Counted from the first letter of the stretch, positions 55,022 to 64,000 are shown. The stretch is DNA of 64,000 nucleotides from Trueperella bernardiae (GCF_001469025.1 NZ_LNIZ01000007.1:1-64000), one strand, 5' to 3'. Notes: generated by a model not told the origin, from the letters alone. Numbers and translations are program-made.

Positions 55022-55048
55022 GTGGGTCCTGCCGGCAAGAGGACCCGC
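55022..55048. terminator. Hairpin between convergent genes
   Basis: GGGTCCT (55024-55030) pairs with AGGACCC (55040-55046), extendable to nine pairs with one G-T. A second 6-bp stem (CCAGCC/GGCTGG, 55063-55080) covers the stop of the convergent gene. No T-runs. Confidence 0.4.
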
Positions 55049-55070
55049 CCTAGCCACTGAGACCAGCCGT

Positions 55071-56117
55071 TTATGGCTGGAAATCGATGTCTGAGAAGTC
55101 GAAATCGTCGTCGTCGGCGTCGCCGGAGAAGTCCACGTCCTCCAGGTCAAGGTCAAAATCGGATAAATCGTAGTCGGAGAGGTCCTCGCCGAGCTGGACC
55201 TGGTTGGCCAGCGTGTCGAGCTCCTCGTCCTCCCCGTCGGAAGTCAGCTCGGCGTCGGAGTCCTCGTCGTATTCGTCGCGTACGAAGTCGTCCCGGTCGA
55301 GCGCGGCCCCGCGGCGGGGTTCGTCGTCGCGGTAGTCGGCGGCGCCCCACTCGTCGTCTTCGAGGTCATCGGCCAGGCCGTCGCCGTCCAGGTCGTTGTT
55401 CTCCAGGTCGTCCCAGTCCTCGCGAGACCAGGCAGACTCGTCGTCGTCCCAGTCGTCCTTGTTCCAGGCTTCCACGCTGTTGCCTTCGCCGTCGTCGTAG
55501 CCGGGGATCGGTGTGTCCTCGCCCTCCTCGTAGAAGCCGAAGGCCTCACTCGAGGAGATCTGCTCGATGCCCGCCTCGTCCATTTCCGCGCGGGCCGCCT
55601 CGCCCAGCTCCTCGCTGACCGGCACGGTCAGGTCCGAGAACACGCGCACGGGCCACCCGGCGCGTAGCGCGTCGAGCGCGGTTTCTTTCACGCAGTGCGA
55701 CTCGGCGATGCCGACCACGTCGATCGCCCCGACCTCCGCCTCCCGCAGGATCCGCTCCAGGGTGTCCCCGTCCTTGTTCACGCCCTCGAACCCGGAGTAG
55801 GCCGCGGCGTATTCGCCCTTCTTCACCGAATCATCGAAGGGGAGGGAGGCAACGGCGTCGTGAAGCTCGGCTTCGGGCGTGCCGGCAACCCCGTGCGGGG
55901 GCCAGGTGTCCACGAAGTCGGGGGTGTCGGAGAAGTGCGTTCCCGGGTCGACGTGCCAGTCCTGGGTGGTGACGATGAGGTCGTATTCGTCGGCGTGGTC
56001 GGTGACGAAGTCGGCGATGCGTTCGGCGCAGGCGTTGCCGCCCACCACGCCTAGCGCCCCGCCCTCGCAGAAGGTCGGCTGGACGTCAACGATGATGAGA
56101 GCACGATTTTCGGACAT
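55071..56117 (-). CDS. Isochorismatase/nicotinamidase-like enzyme with acidic tail
   Basis: 348 residues. The first 200 or so form an isochorismatase-like hydrolase close to nicotinamidase PncA: the Asp in ALIIVDVQPTFCEGGAL, metal ligands around TQDWHVDPGTHF, Lys in SVKKGEYAAAYSGFEG, and catalytic Cys in GIAESHCVKETALDALR. It probably converts nicotinamide to nicotinate in NAD salvage. Residues 205-348 are an added low-complexity tail dominated by Asp and Glu, with a calcium-loop-like DLDGDGLADDLEDD and repeats such as DLSDYDLSDFDLDLEDVDFSG. I know of no such tail in the family. It is transcribed alone on the minus strand. Confidence 0.85.
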   Translation of the reverse strand: MSENRALIIVDVQPTFCEGGALGVVGGNACAERIADFVTDHADEYDLIVTTQDWHVDPGTHFSDTPDFVDTWPPHGVAGTPEAELHDAVASLPFDDSVKKGEYAAAYSGFEGVNKDGDTLERILREAEVGAIDVVGIAESHCVKETALDALRAGWPVRVFSDLTVPVSEELGEAARAEMDEAGIEQISSSEAFGFYEEGEDTPIPGYDDGEGNSVEAWNKDDWDDDESAWSREDWDDLENNDLDGDGLADDLEDDEWGAADYRDDEPRRGAALDRDDFVRDEYDEDSDAELTSDGEDEELDTLANQVQLGEDLSDYDLSDFDLDLEDVDFSGDADDDDFDFSDIDFQP

Positions 56118-56308
56118 TGTTCCTCCTCAGTATGACCCGATTCTACCCGCTTCCCCCCGTGCCCGTCGCCCGGCCCTCACCGTGAACGACGACGCCGTCC
56201 GCGCCTGTCACGCCCGCGGCTCGGCGTGCGGCCGCACCGAGGCGACGCACGCGGGTCGCTCGCGCCACATCGGCTCGGGGCCGGTTTCGCTGATCCGCGC
56301 GCAAAGGT

Positions 56309-56314
56309 TACCCT
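56309..56314 (+). promoter_or_regulatory. -10 box before metG
   Basis: TACCCT ends six bases before the ATG at 56321, fitting a leaderless metG transcript. No T-box or riboswitch was seen in the preceding 200 bp. Confidence 0.4.
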
Positions 56315-56320
56315 TGAAGC

Positions 56321-58126
56321 ATGTCTAGGATCCTTTCAGCTGTTGCTTGGCCGTATGCAAACGGGCCACGCCACATCGGCCATGTTGCCGGGTTTGGTGT
56401 GCCCTCGGATGTATTCTCGCGTTACATGCGAATGCGTGGCCATGACGTGCTGATGGTGTCGGGCACGGACGAGCACGGCACCCCGATTCTGGTGGCTGCC
56501 GACAAGGAGGGCGTGACCCCGCAGGAGCTGGCGGACAAGAACAACCGCATCATTGTGGAGGACCTGGTCAAGCTGGGCCTGTCCTACGACCTGTTCACGC
56601 GCACCACCACCGGCAATCACGAGCACGTGGTGCAGGACCTGTTCCGTGGCTGCCGCGACAACGGTTACATGCTGGTGGAGACAACGCCGGTGGCGATCGA
56701 CCCGAAGACGGGCAACACCCTGCCGGACCGCTACATTGAGGGTACGTGCCCAATCTGCGGCGCCGCGGGCGCGCGCGGCGACCAGTGCGACAACTGCGGC
56801 AACCAGCTCGACCCGCAGGACCTCATCGACCCGATCTCGAAGGTGTCCGGCCTGGCGCCCGAGTTTAAGGAGACCGAGCACTACTTCCTTGACCTGCCCG
56901 CGCTGGCCGACTCGCTACGCACGTGGCTCGGCGGCGTGGAGGAGGACGGCAAGTGGCGCCCGAACGTCATTGCGTTCTCCAAGCATTTGCTCGACGACGT
57001 CCGCCCGCGCGCGATGTCGCGCGACATTTCGTGGGGCATCCCGGTTCCGGGGTGGGAGGATAAGCCGAACAAGCGGTTGTACGTGTGGTTTGACGCCGTC
57101 GTCGGCTACCTGTCCGCGTCGATTGAGTGGGCGAGGCGCCGTGAGGCGGCTGGCACGGGCTCGGCGGAGGACTGGAAGCTGTGGTGGACGGACCCGGAGG
57201 CTCTGTCCTATTACTTCATGGGTAAGGACAACATTGTTTTCCACTCGCAGATTTGGCCGGCGGAGCTGCTGGCCTACAACGGCGAGGGTGCGAAGGGCGG
57301 GGAGCCGGGCGGCATGGGCCGCCTCAACCTGCCCACCCAGGTGGTGGCCTCGGAGTTCCTCACGATGGAGGGTAAGAAGTTCTCCTCGTCGAAGAATGTG
57401 GTGATCTACGTGCGTGACGTGCTCGAGCGCTACCAGCCCGACGCTCTGCGCTACTTCATCTCGATCGCCGGGCCGGAGAATCAGGACGCGGACTTCACGT
57501 GGTCGGAGTTCCTGCGCCGGAATAATTCGGAGCTGGTGGCCGGCTGGGGCAACCTGGTCAACCGCACGGCGGCGATGATCGCGAAGAACTTCGGCGAGAT
57601 CCCGGCCCCGGGCGAACTGGAGGACATCGATCGTGAGCTGCTGGACGCCGTCGGCGCCGGCTTTGACACGGTGGGCGATCTGATCGCGAACCATTCGCAG
57701 CGCGCGGCCCTGGCCGAGATCATGCGCCTGGTGGGGGAGGCGAACGCCTACGTGGCGCGCACCGAGCCGTTCAAGCTCAAGGCTCCCGAGCAGCGTGAGC
57801 GTCTGGCCACCGTGCTCAATACGCTCATCCAGGCCGTTTCGGACCTCAACACGATGATGTGCGTCTTCCTGCCGCACTCGTCGAACACAATCGACGCCGT
57901 GCTCGGCGGGGCTGGCGACATCGCGCCGATGCCGCAGATTGTGGAGGCCACGGACCTCGACACCGGCCACCCGTACCCGATCATCACTGGCGACTACGCG
58001 GGTGTTCGCGCATGGGAGCACCGCGCCGTGGTGCCGGGCACCCCGATCGCGAAGCCGAAGCCGGCGTTCGTCAAGCTCGACGAGTCGATCGTGGCTGAGG
58101 AGCTCGAGCGCCTGGGGATCGAGTAG
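56321..58126 (+). CDS. metG: Methionyl-tRNA synthetase
   Basis: 601-residue class I aminoacyl-tRNA synthetase that charges tRNA-Met. The HIGH motif is in [11 protein letters not shown] near residue 17; the zinc knuckle has [20 protein letters not shown] near 145; the KMSKS loop reads KKFSSSKN near 354. There is an anticodon-binding helical domain ([21 protein letters not shown]) and no C-terminal EMAP-like dimerisation domain. First gene of the conserved metG-tatD-rpf-rsmA-ispE cluster. Confidence 0.96.
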   Translation: MSRILSAVAWPYANGPRHIGHVAGFGVPSDVFSRYMRMRGHDVLMVSGTDEHGTPILVAADKEGVTPQELADKNNRIIVEDLVKLGLSYDLFTRTTTGNHEHVVQDLFRGCRDNGYMLVETTPVAIDPKTGNTLPDRYIEGTCPICGAAGARGDQCDNCGNQLDPQDLIDPISKVSGLAPEFKETEHYFLDLPALADSLRTWLGGVEEDGKWRPNVIAFSKHLLDDVRPRAMSRDISWGIPVPGWEDKPNKRLYVWFDAVVGYLSASIEWARRREAAGTGSAEDWKLWWTDPEALSYYFMGKDNIVFHSQIWPAELLAYNGEGAKGGEPGGMGRLNLPTQVVASEFLTMEGKKFSSSKNVVIYVRDVLERYQPDALRYFISIAGPENQDADFTWSEFLRRNNSELVAGWGNLVNRTAAMIAKNFGEIPAPGELEDIDRELLDAVGAGFDTVGDLIANHSQRAALAEIMRLVGEANAYVARTEPFKLKAPEQRERLATVLNTLIQAVSDLNTMMCVFLPHSSNTIDAVLGGAGDIAPMPQIVEATDLDTGHPYPIITGDYAGVRAWEHRAVVPGTPIAKPKPAFVKLDESIVAEELERLGIE

Positions 58127-59085
58127 TGGGCGATTCGGCGTTGAAGAAGGACCGGCGGCGGGCGTTCCCGGACATCCCGGCCCCGCTCGCGGTCCCGATT
58201 GTCGACAACCACACCCACATCTACCCCGACCCCGCGCCCGACCCCGGCCAGGTTACCCCTGTCCAGCGCCTCAATAACGCCGGGGTATGGAAGCCGCCGA
58301 TCCTGCTGGAGAACCTGCGGGAGGGCATGGCGCGTGCGGGCGTGCGGGCCGCGATCACGTCGGGGTGCGAGTACCCTGCGCTCGAGTGGACGGTCGAGCT
58401 CTCCCGCACCTGCCCCGAGATCTGGGCGGCGCTCGCGATCCACCCCAACGAGGCCGCGATGCACGCGGGCGTGCGCGAGGTGGCACCCGACGGGCTCGAA
58501 CCGCGCGTCGAGGAACACCATGCGATCTCGCTTGAGGACGCGATCGGGCGGGTCGCCGCACTGTGCGCCGACGACGCCGTGGTGGCAGTCGGCGAGACCG
58601 GCCTGGACTACTTCCGCACCGGCGAAGAGGGCAAGACCGCACAGAAGCGCTCGTTCAGGGAGCACATCGCGCTCGCGAAGGAGCTGGGCAAGCCGCTCCA
58701 GATCCACGATCGCGACGCGCATGCCGACGTTGTCGACATCTTGAAGCGCGACGGCGCGCCCGAGCGCACGGTGTTCCATTGTTTTTCCGGCGATGCCGAC
58801 CTCGCGGCCGTGTGCCGCGAGTACGGTTGGTATGCCTCGTTTGCCGGGCCGGTGACGTACCCTGCTAACGCGTACTTGCGCGAGGCCTTCGAGGCGCTGC
58901 CGGACGAGCTGGTGCTCGTGGAAACGGACGCTCCCTACTTGACGCCGGCGCCGTACCGCGGGCAGCCGAACGCGGCGTGGGCAGTGGCTTACACCGCCGC
59001 CCACCTGGCTGAACTTCGGCTCATGCCGCTGACGGACTTTTGCGCGAAGCTGGATGCGACGACGCGCGAGGTTTACGGGATCTGA
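58126..59085 (+). CDS. tatD: TatD family metal-dependent hydrolase/DNase
   Basis: 319 residues. The metal-binding motif is IVDNHTHIYP (HxH) near residue 25, followed by AVGETGLDYFR (Glu ligand), PLQIHDRDAHADV (His; DR replaces the more usual TR or SR), HCFSG and VETDAPYLTP. These enzymes are metal-dependent 3'-5' exonucleases involved in DNA repair and quality control. The GTG start overlaps the metG stop (TAGTG), so the two are coupled. Confidence 0.92.
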   Translation: MGDSALKKDRRRAFPDIPAPLAVPIVDNHTHIYPDPAPDPGQVTPVQRLNNAGVWKPPILLENLREGMARAGVRAAITSGCEYPALEWTVELSRTCPEIWAALAIHPNEAAMHAGVREVAPDGLEPRVEEHHAISLEDAIGRVAALCADDAVVAVGETGLDYFRTGEEGKTAQKRSFREHIALAKELGKPLQIHDRDAHADVVDILKRDGAPERTVFHCFSGDADLAAVCREYGWYASFAGPVTYPANAYLREAFEALPDELVLVETDAPYLTPAPYRGQPNAAWAVAYTAAHLAELRLMPLTDFCAKLDATTREVYGI

Positions 59086-59141
59086 CACCCAGCCTTCGCC
59101 CGCACAGGACTGGTGGTCGAGTAAGATCTCGCACTTTCTGC

Positions 59142-59169
59142 TTGCGGTTGATAACAATTTGATTACAAT
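59142..59169 (+). promoter_or_regulatory. Promoter of the rpf-like gene
   Basis: TTGCGG (59142-59147) and TACAAT (59164-59169) with 16-bp spacing lie in a locally AT-rich 140-bp gap. They would give an independent transcript of the cell-wall gene with a leader of about 50 nt. Confidence 0.55.
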
Positions 59170-59228
59170 CGATTTCGTTGATGTAACTTTCGCTGGGCGC
59201 ACACCCGTGCGCGTGGACTGGAGACGTT

Positions 59229-60434
59229 TTGACAGATCACTCGACCAATCGTGGCGTGGCCTTTGATGCCTCACTTCTGGCTACTCCTCCGAAGCCGGGT
59301 TCGCGCCGCGCCCGCCGCATGGCCGAACGTGTAGCCGGCCAGGCCGCCCAGCATGGTTCCGCTTTCGCCCAGACACCTGACACGGCGGAGATCCCGGCCG
59401 TCACCCGAGTGGTGACCTCCGGCGCGATGCCGTACGCCGAGCACATGAACTTCCACCTGGTCACCTCCCGTGCGGCTCACGCCCCCGCGCGTAAGCCGCG
59501 CCGTTACACGAAGGCGATGCACGTGGCCGGTGCTGCCTCCCTGGCCGTTTTCGCGGCCGGGGGCACGGTTGGTTTCCCGGCGCTGACCGCCCCGCAGGTG
59601 GAGCAGGCCGTGGCGGCCGTCGTTGACGCTCCGGAGGAGGCCCCGAGTGCGACGGCCGGCACCGTCTCCTTCGATGTCACCGTGGATGGGCAGACCACCC
59701 GCGTCGTCGCCTCCGAGGGCGACACGTACGCCGCGGCGCTGGCGAACGCCGACATCTCGATCGCGGCGCGCGACGAGGTCTCCGTCTCCCTGTCCGACAC
59801 CGTGACCACCGCCCCGATCACGATCGCCCGCGTCACGAACACCACGGTTTCTGAGGAGTACACCATCGCGTTCGAGACCGAGCGCGTGGAGACCGCCGAG
59901 CTTCCCAAGGGCGAGGAAGAGGTTGCCACGGCTGGCGTGGAGGGCAAGGGCACGCGCACATACCAGGTCACCTCGCGCGACGGCGCGGAGAGCGCCCGCA
60001 TGCTCCTCGTCGAGACCGTCACCGCTGAGCCCGTCAACGAAGTCATCAAGGTCGGCACCCGCGAAGAGATCCAGCCGGAGCAGGCCGCGACGTCGGCCGC
60101 CGCCTCCGCGCCCGCGTCCGCCCCGGTCCCGGCCGGCTCCTCACGCGAGATCGCTCAGGGCATGCTCGCCTCCTACGGTTGGGGCATGGACCAGTGGGCG
60201 TGCCTTGACGCGCTGTGGCAGCGCGAGTCGGGCTGGAACTCCCAGGCAGCGAACCCGTCCTCGGGCGCGTACGGCATCCCGCAGGCGCTGCCCGGTTCGA
60301 AGATGGCCTCCGCCGGCGCCGACTGGCAGACCAACCCCGCCACCCAGATCTCCTGGGGCCTGGGCTACATCGCCGGCCGCTACGGCAGCCCGTGCGGGGC
60401 GTGGGGCCACTCCCAGGCGCGCGGCTGGTACTAA
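59229..60434 (+). CDS. Rpf-like cell-wall lytic protein (DUF348, G5, transglycosylase-like)
   Basis: 401 residues, TTG start with GGAGA upstream. A 90-residue Arg/Ala-rich cytoplasmic part precedes one membrane helix (AGAASLAVFAAGGTVGFPAL, about 100-120). Then come a ubiquitin-like DUF348 repeat (SFDVTVDGQTTRVVASEGDTYAAAL), a G5 domain (TVSEEYTIAFETERVE...NEVIKVGTRE) and, after an Ala/Pro linker, a C-terminal lysozyme/transglycosylase-like domain (LDALWQRESGWNSQAANPSSGAYGIPQAL) with its catalytic Glu in RESGW. It has the RpfB plan and genome position, but the last domain resembles SLT-type transglycosylases more than the compact Rpf domain. It probably remodels peptidoglycan during growth or resuscitation. 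Confidence 0.85.
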   Translation: MTDHSTNRGVAFDASLLATPPKPGSRRARRMAERVAGQAAQHGSAFAQTPDTAEIPAVTRVVTSGAMPYAEHMNFHLVTSRAAHAPARKPRRYTKAMHVAGAASLAVFAAGGTVGFPALTAPQVEQAVAAVVDAPEEAPSATAGTVSFDVTVDGQTTRVVASEGDTYAAALANADISIAARDEVSVSLSDTVTTAPITIARVTNTTVSEEYTIAFETERVETAELPKGEEEVATAGVEGKGTRTYQVTSRDGAESARMLLVETVTAEPVNEVIKVGTREEIQPEQAATSAAASAPASAPVPAGSSREIAQGMLASYGWGMDQWACLDALWQRESGWNSQAANPSSGAYGIPQALPGSKMASAGADWQTNPATQISWGLGYIAGRYGSPCGAWGHSQARGWY

Positions 60435-61313
60435 ATGCTGCTCGGGCCCGTTCAGATTCACGAGCTCGTTGACCGCCTCGGCATCCGGCCAACCAAGACC
60501 CTCGGGCAGAACTTCGTTCACGACGCCGGCACCGTGCGTCGCATCGTTCGCGACGCCGGCGTGGCGGCTGGCGACCAAGTGCTCGAGGTCGGCCCCGGGC
60601 TCGGCTCGCTGACATTGGCAATCCTCGAGGCGGGCGCCTACCTGTCCGCCGTGGAGATCGACCCGCCGCTGGCCGCCGTGCTCCCCGAGACGGTCGCGTC
60701 CTTCATGTCCGACGCCGCCGGCCGCTTCGCCGTGCTCCGCGAGGACGCGCTCAAGGTTCGTCGCGGGGATCTGGCTGTGCCGCCCGAATACGCCGAGGCC
60801 CACCCGGGCGCTTTCGAGCCCACGCACCTGGTGGCCAACCTGCCTTACAACGTGGCCGTGCCCGTCATCCTCACCCTGCTTGAGGAGCTGCCCTCGCTGC
60901 GGTCCGTGACTGTCATGGTCCAGCTCGAGGTGGCCGATCGCCTGGCCGCCGCTCCGGGCTCGCGCGTCTACGGCGTGCCCTCGGCAAAGGCTAGCTGGTA
61001 TGGGGACGTGCGGCGCGGGGCGAAGATCTCCCGCAACGTCTTCTGGCCGGTCCCGAACGTCGACTCTGCCCTCGTCCACCTCGAACGCCCCGCCGTGCCG
61101 CGCTTCCCCGAGGAACTCCGGGCCGGAGCGTTCGCCGTCGTCGACGCCGCCTTCGCCCAGCGCCGCAAGACCCTGCGCTCGGCCCTCGGCACGTGGGCTG
61201 GTAGCCCGGCGCAGGCCGAGTCGATCTTGCGCATCGCCGGCGTGGATCCCGCGTTGCGCGGGGAGCGCCTCGCGATCGAGGACTTCGTCAAGATCGCTCG
61301 CGCCGCCCGCTAG
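60435..61313 (+). CDS. rsmA: 16S rRNA dimethyladenosine transferase
   Basis: 292-residue KsgA/RsmA enzyme that dimethylates two adjacent adenines near the 3' end of 16S rRNA. It shows [18 protein letters not shown] motif [30 protein letters not shown] (the catalytic NLPY), the C-terminal helical domain with [12 protein letters not shown], and the family's [12 protein letters not shown]. The start lies right after the rpf-like stop (TAAATG). Conserved order with ispE. Confidence 0.94.
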   Translation: MLLGPVQIHELVDRLGIRPTKTLGQNFVHDAGTVRRIVRDAGVAAGDQVLEVGPGLGSLTLAILEAGAYLSAVEIDPPLAAVLPETVASFMSDAAGRFAVLREDALKVRRGDLAVPPEYAEAHPGAFEPTHLVANLPYNVAVPVILTLLEELPSLRSVTVMVQLEVADRLAAAPGSRVYGVPSAKASWYGDVRRGAKISRNVFWPVPNVDSALVHLERPAVPRFPEELRAGAFAVVDAAFAQRRKTLRSALGTWAGSPAQAESILRIAGVDPALRGERLAIEDFVKIARAAR

Positions 61314-61335
61314 GCCCGCCGCCGGCGAGAACCGC

Positions 61336-61341
61336 TAGAAT
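61336..61341 (+). promoter_or_regulatory. -10 box before ispE
   Basis: TAGAAT ends seven bases before the GTG start at 61349 and would give a leaderless ispE transcript in addition to read-through from rsmA. Confidence 0.45.
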
Positions 61342-61348
61342 ACGACAC

Positions 61349-62251
61349 GTGCAACGAGTCTTAGTTTCCGCCCCCGCAAAAGTGAACCTGGCCCTGCGCG
61401 TCGGCGGCCCGCGTCCCGACGGCTTTCACCCCCTCGACACGGTCTTCGAAGCGATCGACATCTTCGACGACGTCGAGGTACGGCCCGCGCCCGAGCTCAC
61501 CGTGTCCATCTCTGGGCTGGGGGAGGACCTACCGACCGATGAGTCGAACCTGGCTATCCGCGCCGGCCGTGCTCTGCAGTCCCGCGCGCGCGAGGTGGGC
61601 TTGGACTGCCCGGCCGGCGCCAACATCCGCATCACCAAGCGCATCCCCGTGGCCGGGGGGATGGCCGGGGGTTCCGCCGACGCCGCCGCCACCCTCGTGG
61701 CCCTCAACGAGCTGTGGGGGCTCGGGCTGAGCGCCGAGGAGCTGCGGGCGATTGGCGGGGAACTGGGCTCGGACGTGCCGTTCGCGCTCATGGGTGGCCT
61801 GGCCCACGGCGTCGGGCGCGGGGAAGAACTTGCGCCGCTGCGGGCCGGGGCGATGCATGCGTGGGTGCTGCTCACGCGCGAGCACGGCCTGTCCACGCCC
61901 GCCGTTTTCCGCCAGTTCGACGCGATGTACCCAGGTGCGGGCGAGCCCGCCGACACCGCCGAATTGCGTGCCGCTCTCGCCGGCCCCGCGATCGACACCG
62001 TGGCCGCCCTCCTCGCCAACGACCTCCAGGCCCCCGCCTGCGCGCTTCGCCCCGAGATCGGCGCGGAGATTGAGCTTATCGAAGCCGCCGGCCGCGCTGT
62101 CGTCCTCTCCGGGTCCGGACCCACGATCGCCGTGCTTACCTCGCCCGAGCAGGCCGAGGAGCTCGCTGCGCAGATGCGCGCCGACTTCCCCTACGACGTC
62201 CACATCGCCTACGGCCCCACCGCCGGCGCACACGTCAGGATGGCCGAGTAG
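61349..62251 (+). CDS. ispE: 4-diphosphocytidyl-2-C-methyl-D-erythritol kinase
   Basis: 300-residue GHMP kinase of the MEP isoprenoid pathway. It phosphorylates CDP-methylerythritol with ATP. Motifs: SAPAKVNLALRVGGPRPDGFHPL at the N-terminus, the ATP-binding PVAGGMAGGSADAAATLVAL near 105, GSDVPFALMGG, and the C-terminal LSGSGPTIAVLT. The GTG start is supported by TAGAAT seven bases upstream. The stop overlaps the GTG of the ABC-F gene (TAGTG). Confidence 0.94.
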   Translation: MQRVLVSAPAKVNLALRVGGPRPDGFHPLDTVFEAIDIFDDVEVRPAPELTVSISGLGEDLPTDESNLAIRAGRALQSRAREVGLDCPAGANIRITKRIPVAGGMAGGSADAAATLVALNELWGLGLSAEELRAIGGELGSDVPFALMGGLAHGVGRGEELAPLRAGAMHAWVLLTREHGLSTPAVFRQFDAMYPGAGEPADTAELRAALAGPAIDTVAALLANDLQAPACALRPEIGAEIELIEAAGRAVVLSGSGPTIAVLTSPEQAEELAAQMRADFPYDVHIAYGPTAGAHVRMAE

Positions 62252-64000
62252 TGGCGCACATCCTGGGCATGGAGGAGGTCGGAGTCTCGCTCGGGTCCCG
62301 GCCGATCGTCGGCGGCCTCAACCTCTCCCTCGAAGACGGCAACCGCATCGGCATCGTGGGCCCGAATGGTGGCGGCAAGACTACCGTGCTGCGCCTCCTC
62401 ACCCGTGCCCTCGAGCCCGACACCGGCCGCGTCACCGTCCGCGGCGGCACCCGCTTCGCCGTGCTTTCTCAGCGTGACGGCCTCGACCCCGACCTCACTG
62501 TCCGCGATGCCATTCACGAGGATGCCGCGACCTTCGAGTGGGCCTCGGACGCGCGCGTTCGCGAGCTCCATGCGGGCCTCATTCCGGAGGTCGACCTCGA
62601 CCGGCCACTCGGCCAACTCTCCGGCGGGCAGCGCCGGCGCGTGGCCCTGGCGGCGACGCTGGTGCGGGATGCCGACGTCGTCGTGCTCGACGAGCCCACC
62701 AACCACCTGGACATCGAGGGCGTGACCTACCTGGCCGCCTACCTGAACGAGCGTTTCGCGCGCGGGGAGGGTGCGCTAGTCGTCGTCACGCATGACCGCT
62801 GGTTCCTTGACGCCGTCTGCACGCGGCTGTGGGAGGTGGTGCCCGGCAACGACGGCGCCGGCGGGCGCGCGCCCGTGCCCGGACACGTGGAAACCTATGA
62901 GGGCGGGTATGGCGCCTACATCCTCCAGCGTGCCGAGCGGCAGCGTCTTGCGGCCCAGGCGGCCGAAAAGCGGGCGAACCTGCTGCGCAAGGAGCTGGCT
63001 TGGCTGCGCCGGGGCGCGCCCGCTCGCACGTCCAAGCCCAAGTTCCGCATCGAGGCGGCCAACGAGCTCATCGCGAACGAGCCGCCGCCGCGTGACACCG
63101 TGGAGCTGACCAAGATGGCCACCACGCGCCTGGGCAAGAAGGTGGTGGACCTTGAGGACGTGACCTTCGCCTGGCCCGGGCGGGTTGAGCCCGTCTTGCG
63201 GGACGTCACGCTGCGGCTCGCGCCCGGCGAGCGCGTGGGGATCCTCGGACGCAACGGCGCCGGAAAGTCCTCTCTGCTCGGACTGATCGCGGGCGCGCTC
63301 GAGCCGACCGAGGGCGCGGTCAAGCGCGGCAAGACGGTGGAGCTGGCGGTGCTCAGCCAGGACACGAAAGAGCTCGACGAGGTCGCTCACCGCCGGGTGG
63401 TCGAGTCCGTGGCGGACGTGGCCACCCACATGATGGTGGGCGGCAAGGAGGTCTCCGCCTCGCAGCTGGTGGAGCGGCTCGGCTTCACCCGCGAGCGTGC
63501 GTGGACTCCCGTGGCCGACCTGTCGGGTGGTGAACGACGCCGCCTGCAGTTCCTCCGCCTGCTCATGCGCGAGCCCAACGTGCTCCTGCTCGACGAACCC
63601 ACCAACGACCTGGACACCGACACCCTTGCCGCAATTGAGGACCTGCTCGACACGTGGCCAGGCACCCTGGTGGTTGTCTCGCACGACCGCTATCTGCTCG
63701 AACGGACCACCGACCACCAGGTCGCCGTGATGGGTGGGCAGGTGCGCGACCTGCCCGGTGGCGTGGATCAGTACCTCCAGCTCTCCGAGGCGGCCGAGGC
63801 GGGCGCGGCTAGTGGCTTGGGCGCGGGTGGGGCGACGGCGTCGTCGGACATGGCACCGGCGGGCGCAGCTCCGCTAAAGAACGCGGCCAAGGAGCGCGAG
63901 GCGCGCAAGGACATGGAGCGCGCCGAGCGGAAGATGGGGCGCGTGCGGGACAAGATCGAGAAGCTGGGTGTGGCGCAGGGCGAGGTCGCGGCGACCGTGG
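62251..64000 (+). CDS. ABC-F family ATPase, 3' end outside the window
   Basis: At least 583 residues; the frame is still open at 64000. Two ABC domains are joined by a linker. Domain 1 has Walker A GPNGGGKTT, signature LSGGQRRRV and Walker B VVLDEPTNHLD. Domain 2 has GRNGAGKSS, LSGGERRRL and LLLDEPTNDLD. The linker contains the charged helices AERQRLAAQAAEKRANLLRKEL. The end begins a basic coiled coil (KEREARKDMERAERKMGRVRDKIEK). There are no membrane segments, so it acts on the ribosome or in regulation rather than transport, as ABC-F proteins (Uup, EttA, antibiotic-resistance factors) do. GTG start overlaps the ispE stop, as is conserved in relatives. Confidence 0.9.
   Translation, partial: MAHILGMEEVGVSLGSRPIVGGLNLSLEDGNRIGIVGPNGGGKTTVLRLLTRALEPDTGRVTVRGGTRFAVLSQRDGLDPDLTVRDAIHEDAATFEWASDARVRELHAGLIPEVDLDRPLGQLSGGQRRRVALAATLVRDADVVVLDEPTNHLDIEGVTYLAAYLNERFARGEGALVVVTHDRWFLDAVCTRLWEVVPGNDGAGGRAPVPGHVETYEGGYGAYILQRAERQRLAAQAAEKRANLLRKELAWLRRGAPARTSKPKFRIEAANELIANEPPPRDTVELTKMATTRLGKKVVDLEDVTFAWPGRVEPVLRDVTLRLAPGERVGILGRNGAGKSSLLGLIAGALEPTEGAVKRGKTVELAVLSQDTKELDEVAHRRVVESVADVATHMMVGGKEVSASQLVERLGFTRERAWTPVADLSGGERRRLQFLRLLMREPNVLLLDEPTNDLDTDTLAAIEDLLDTWPGTLVVVSHDRYLLERTTDHQVAVMGGQVRDLPGGVDQYLQLSEAAEAGAASGLGAGGATASSDMAPAGAAPLKNAAKEREARKDMERAERKMGRVRDKIEKLGVAQGEVAATV

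Noticed and set aside
1-64000. tRNA, rRNA, tmRNA, RNase P RNA or complete insertion sequences
   Set aside because: Intergenic regions were read for their hallmark motifs and none was convincing. A covariance search could still find a diverged small RNA.

Overview
The window looks like a chromosomal segment of a high-GC Gram-positive bacterium (Actinomycetota). The evidence is GC-rich coding with dense overlapping reading frames, the gene order metG-tatD-rpf-like-rsmA-ispE-ABC-F (as in mycobacteria and relatives), a LysX-type fusion of lysyl-phosphatidylglycerol synthase and lysyl-tRNA synthetase, a protein O-mannosyltransferase near rsmI, and a sortase-anchored surface protein. A commensal or opportunist of the Actinomycetaceae type is my inference, not a demonstrated identification. 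No rRNA, tRNA, CRISPR array or complete insertion sequence was seen.

Layout. 1-900: AT-richer DNA without a recognisable gene, a strong terminator, and a leader resembling a SAM-IV-type riboswitch in front of an unknown 138-residue gene. 1.4-14.1 kb: a tandem alpha/beta-hydrolase fusion, an unknown membrane protein, a TetR/MFS efflux pair with twin operators, an ACT/PFL pair, a degenerate ABC ATPase coupled to a YhgE/Pip-like protein, and DUF4862-like, Nudix and AhpD-like genes. 14.2-17.9 kb: two paralogous polytopic membrane proteins (DUF5692-like) around a membrane-anchored START-like protein. 18-22.6 kb: lactate uptake and oxidation (lctP-lutABC). 22.8-36.7 kb: lysX, a hydrolase with a DUF998-like gene, ornithine cyclodeaminase, a metal/haem ABC importer, an AI-2E-type exporter, a BCCT osmolyte transporter, an RNA methyltransferase and a DsrE-like protein.

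36.7-50.1 kb is the accessory part. It holds an alkaline phosphatase remnant, a roughly 1.5-kb-codon wall-anchored protein with six G5 domains that is broken by one frameshift, a gene-poor stretch, and a type I restriction-modification operon (hsdM-hsdS-hsdR). The operon's HsdS is half-size and it is followed by a recombinase of the hsdS-shuffling kind. A short sequence at the HsdS LHQRK segment recurs just before the recombinase gene, suggesting a reduced or rearranged specificity-switching locus.

50-64 kb returns to core genes: metY, pmt, a zincin, a 37-codon small gene with its own promoter and terminator, rsmI, a nicotinamidase-like protein with a long acidic tail, then metG, tatD, an Rpf-like cell-wall lytic protein, rsmA, ispE and an ABC-F ATPase that runs off the end.

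Across the window many genes have a TAnnnT hexamer 6 or 7 nt before the start codon, which points to widespread leaderless transcription. I used this to choose several starts.
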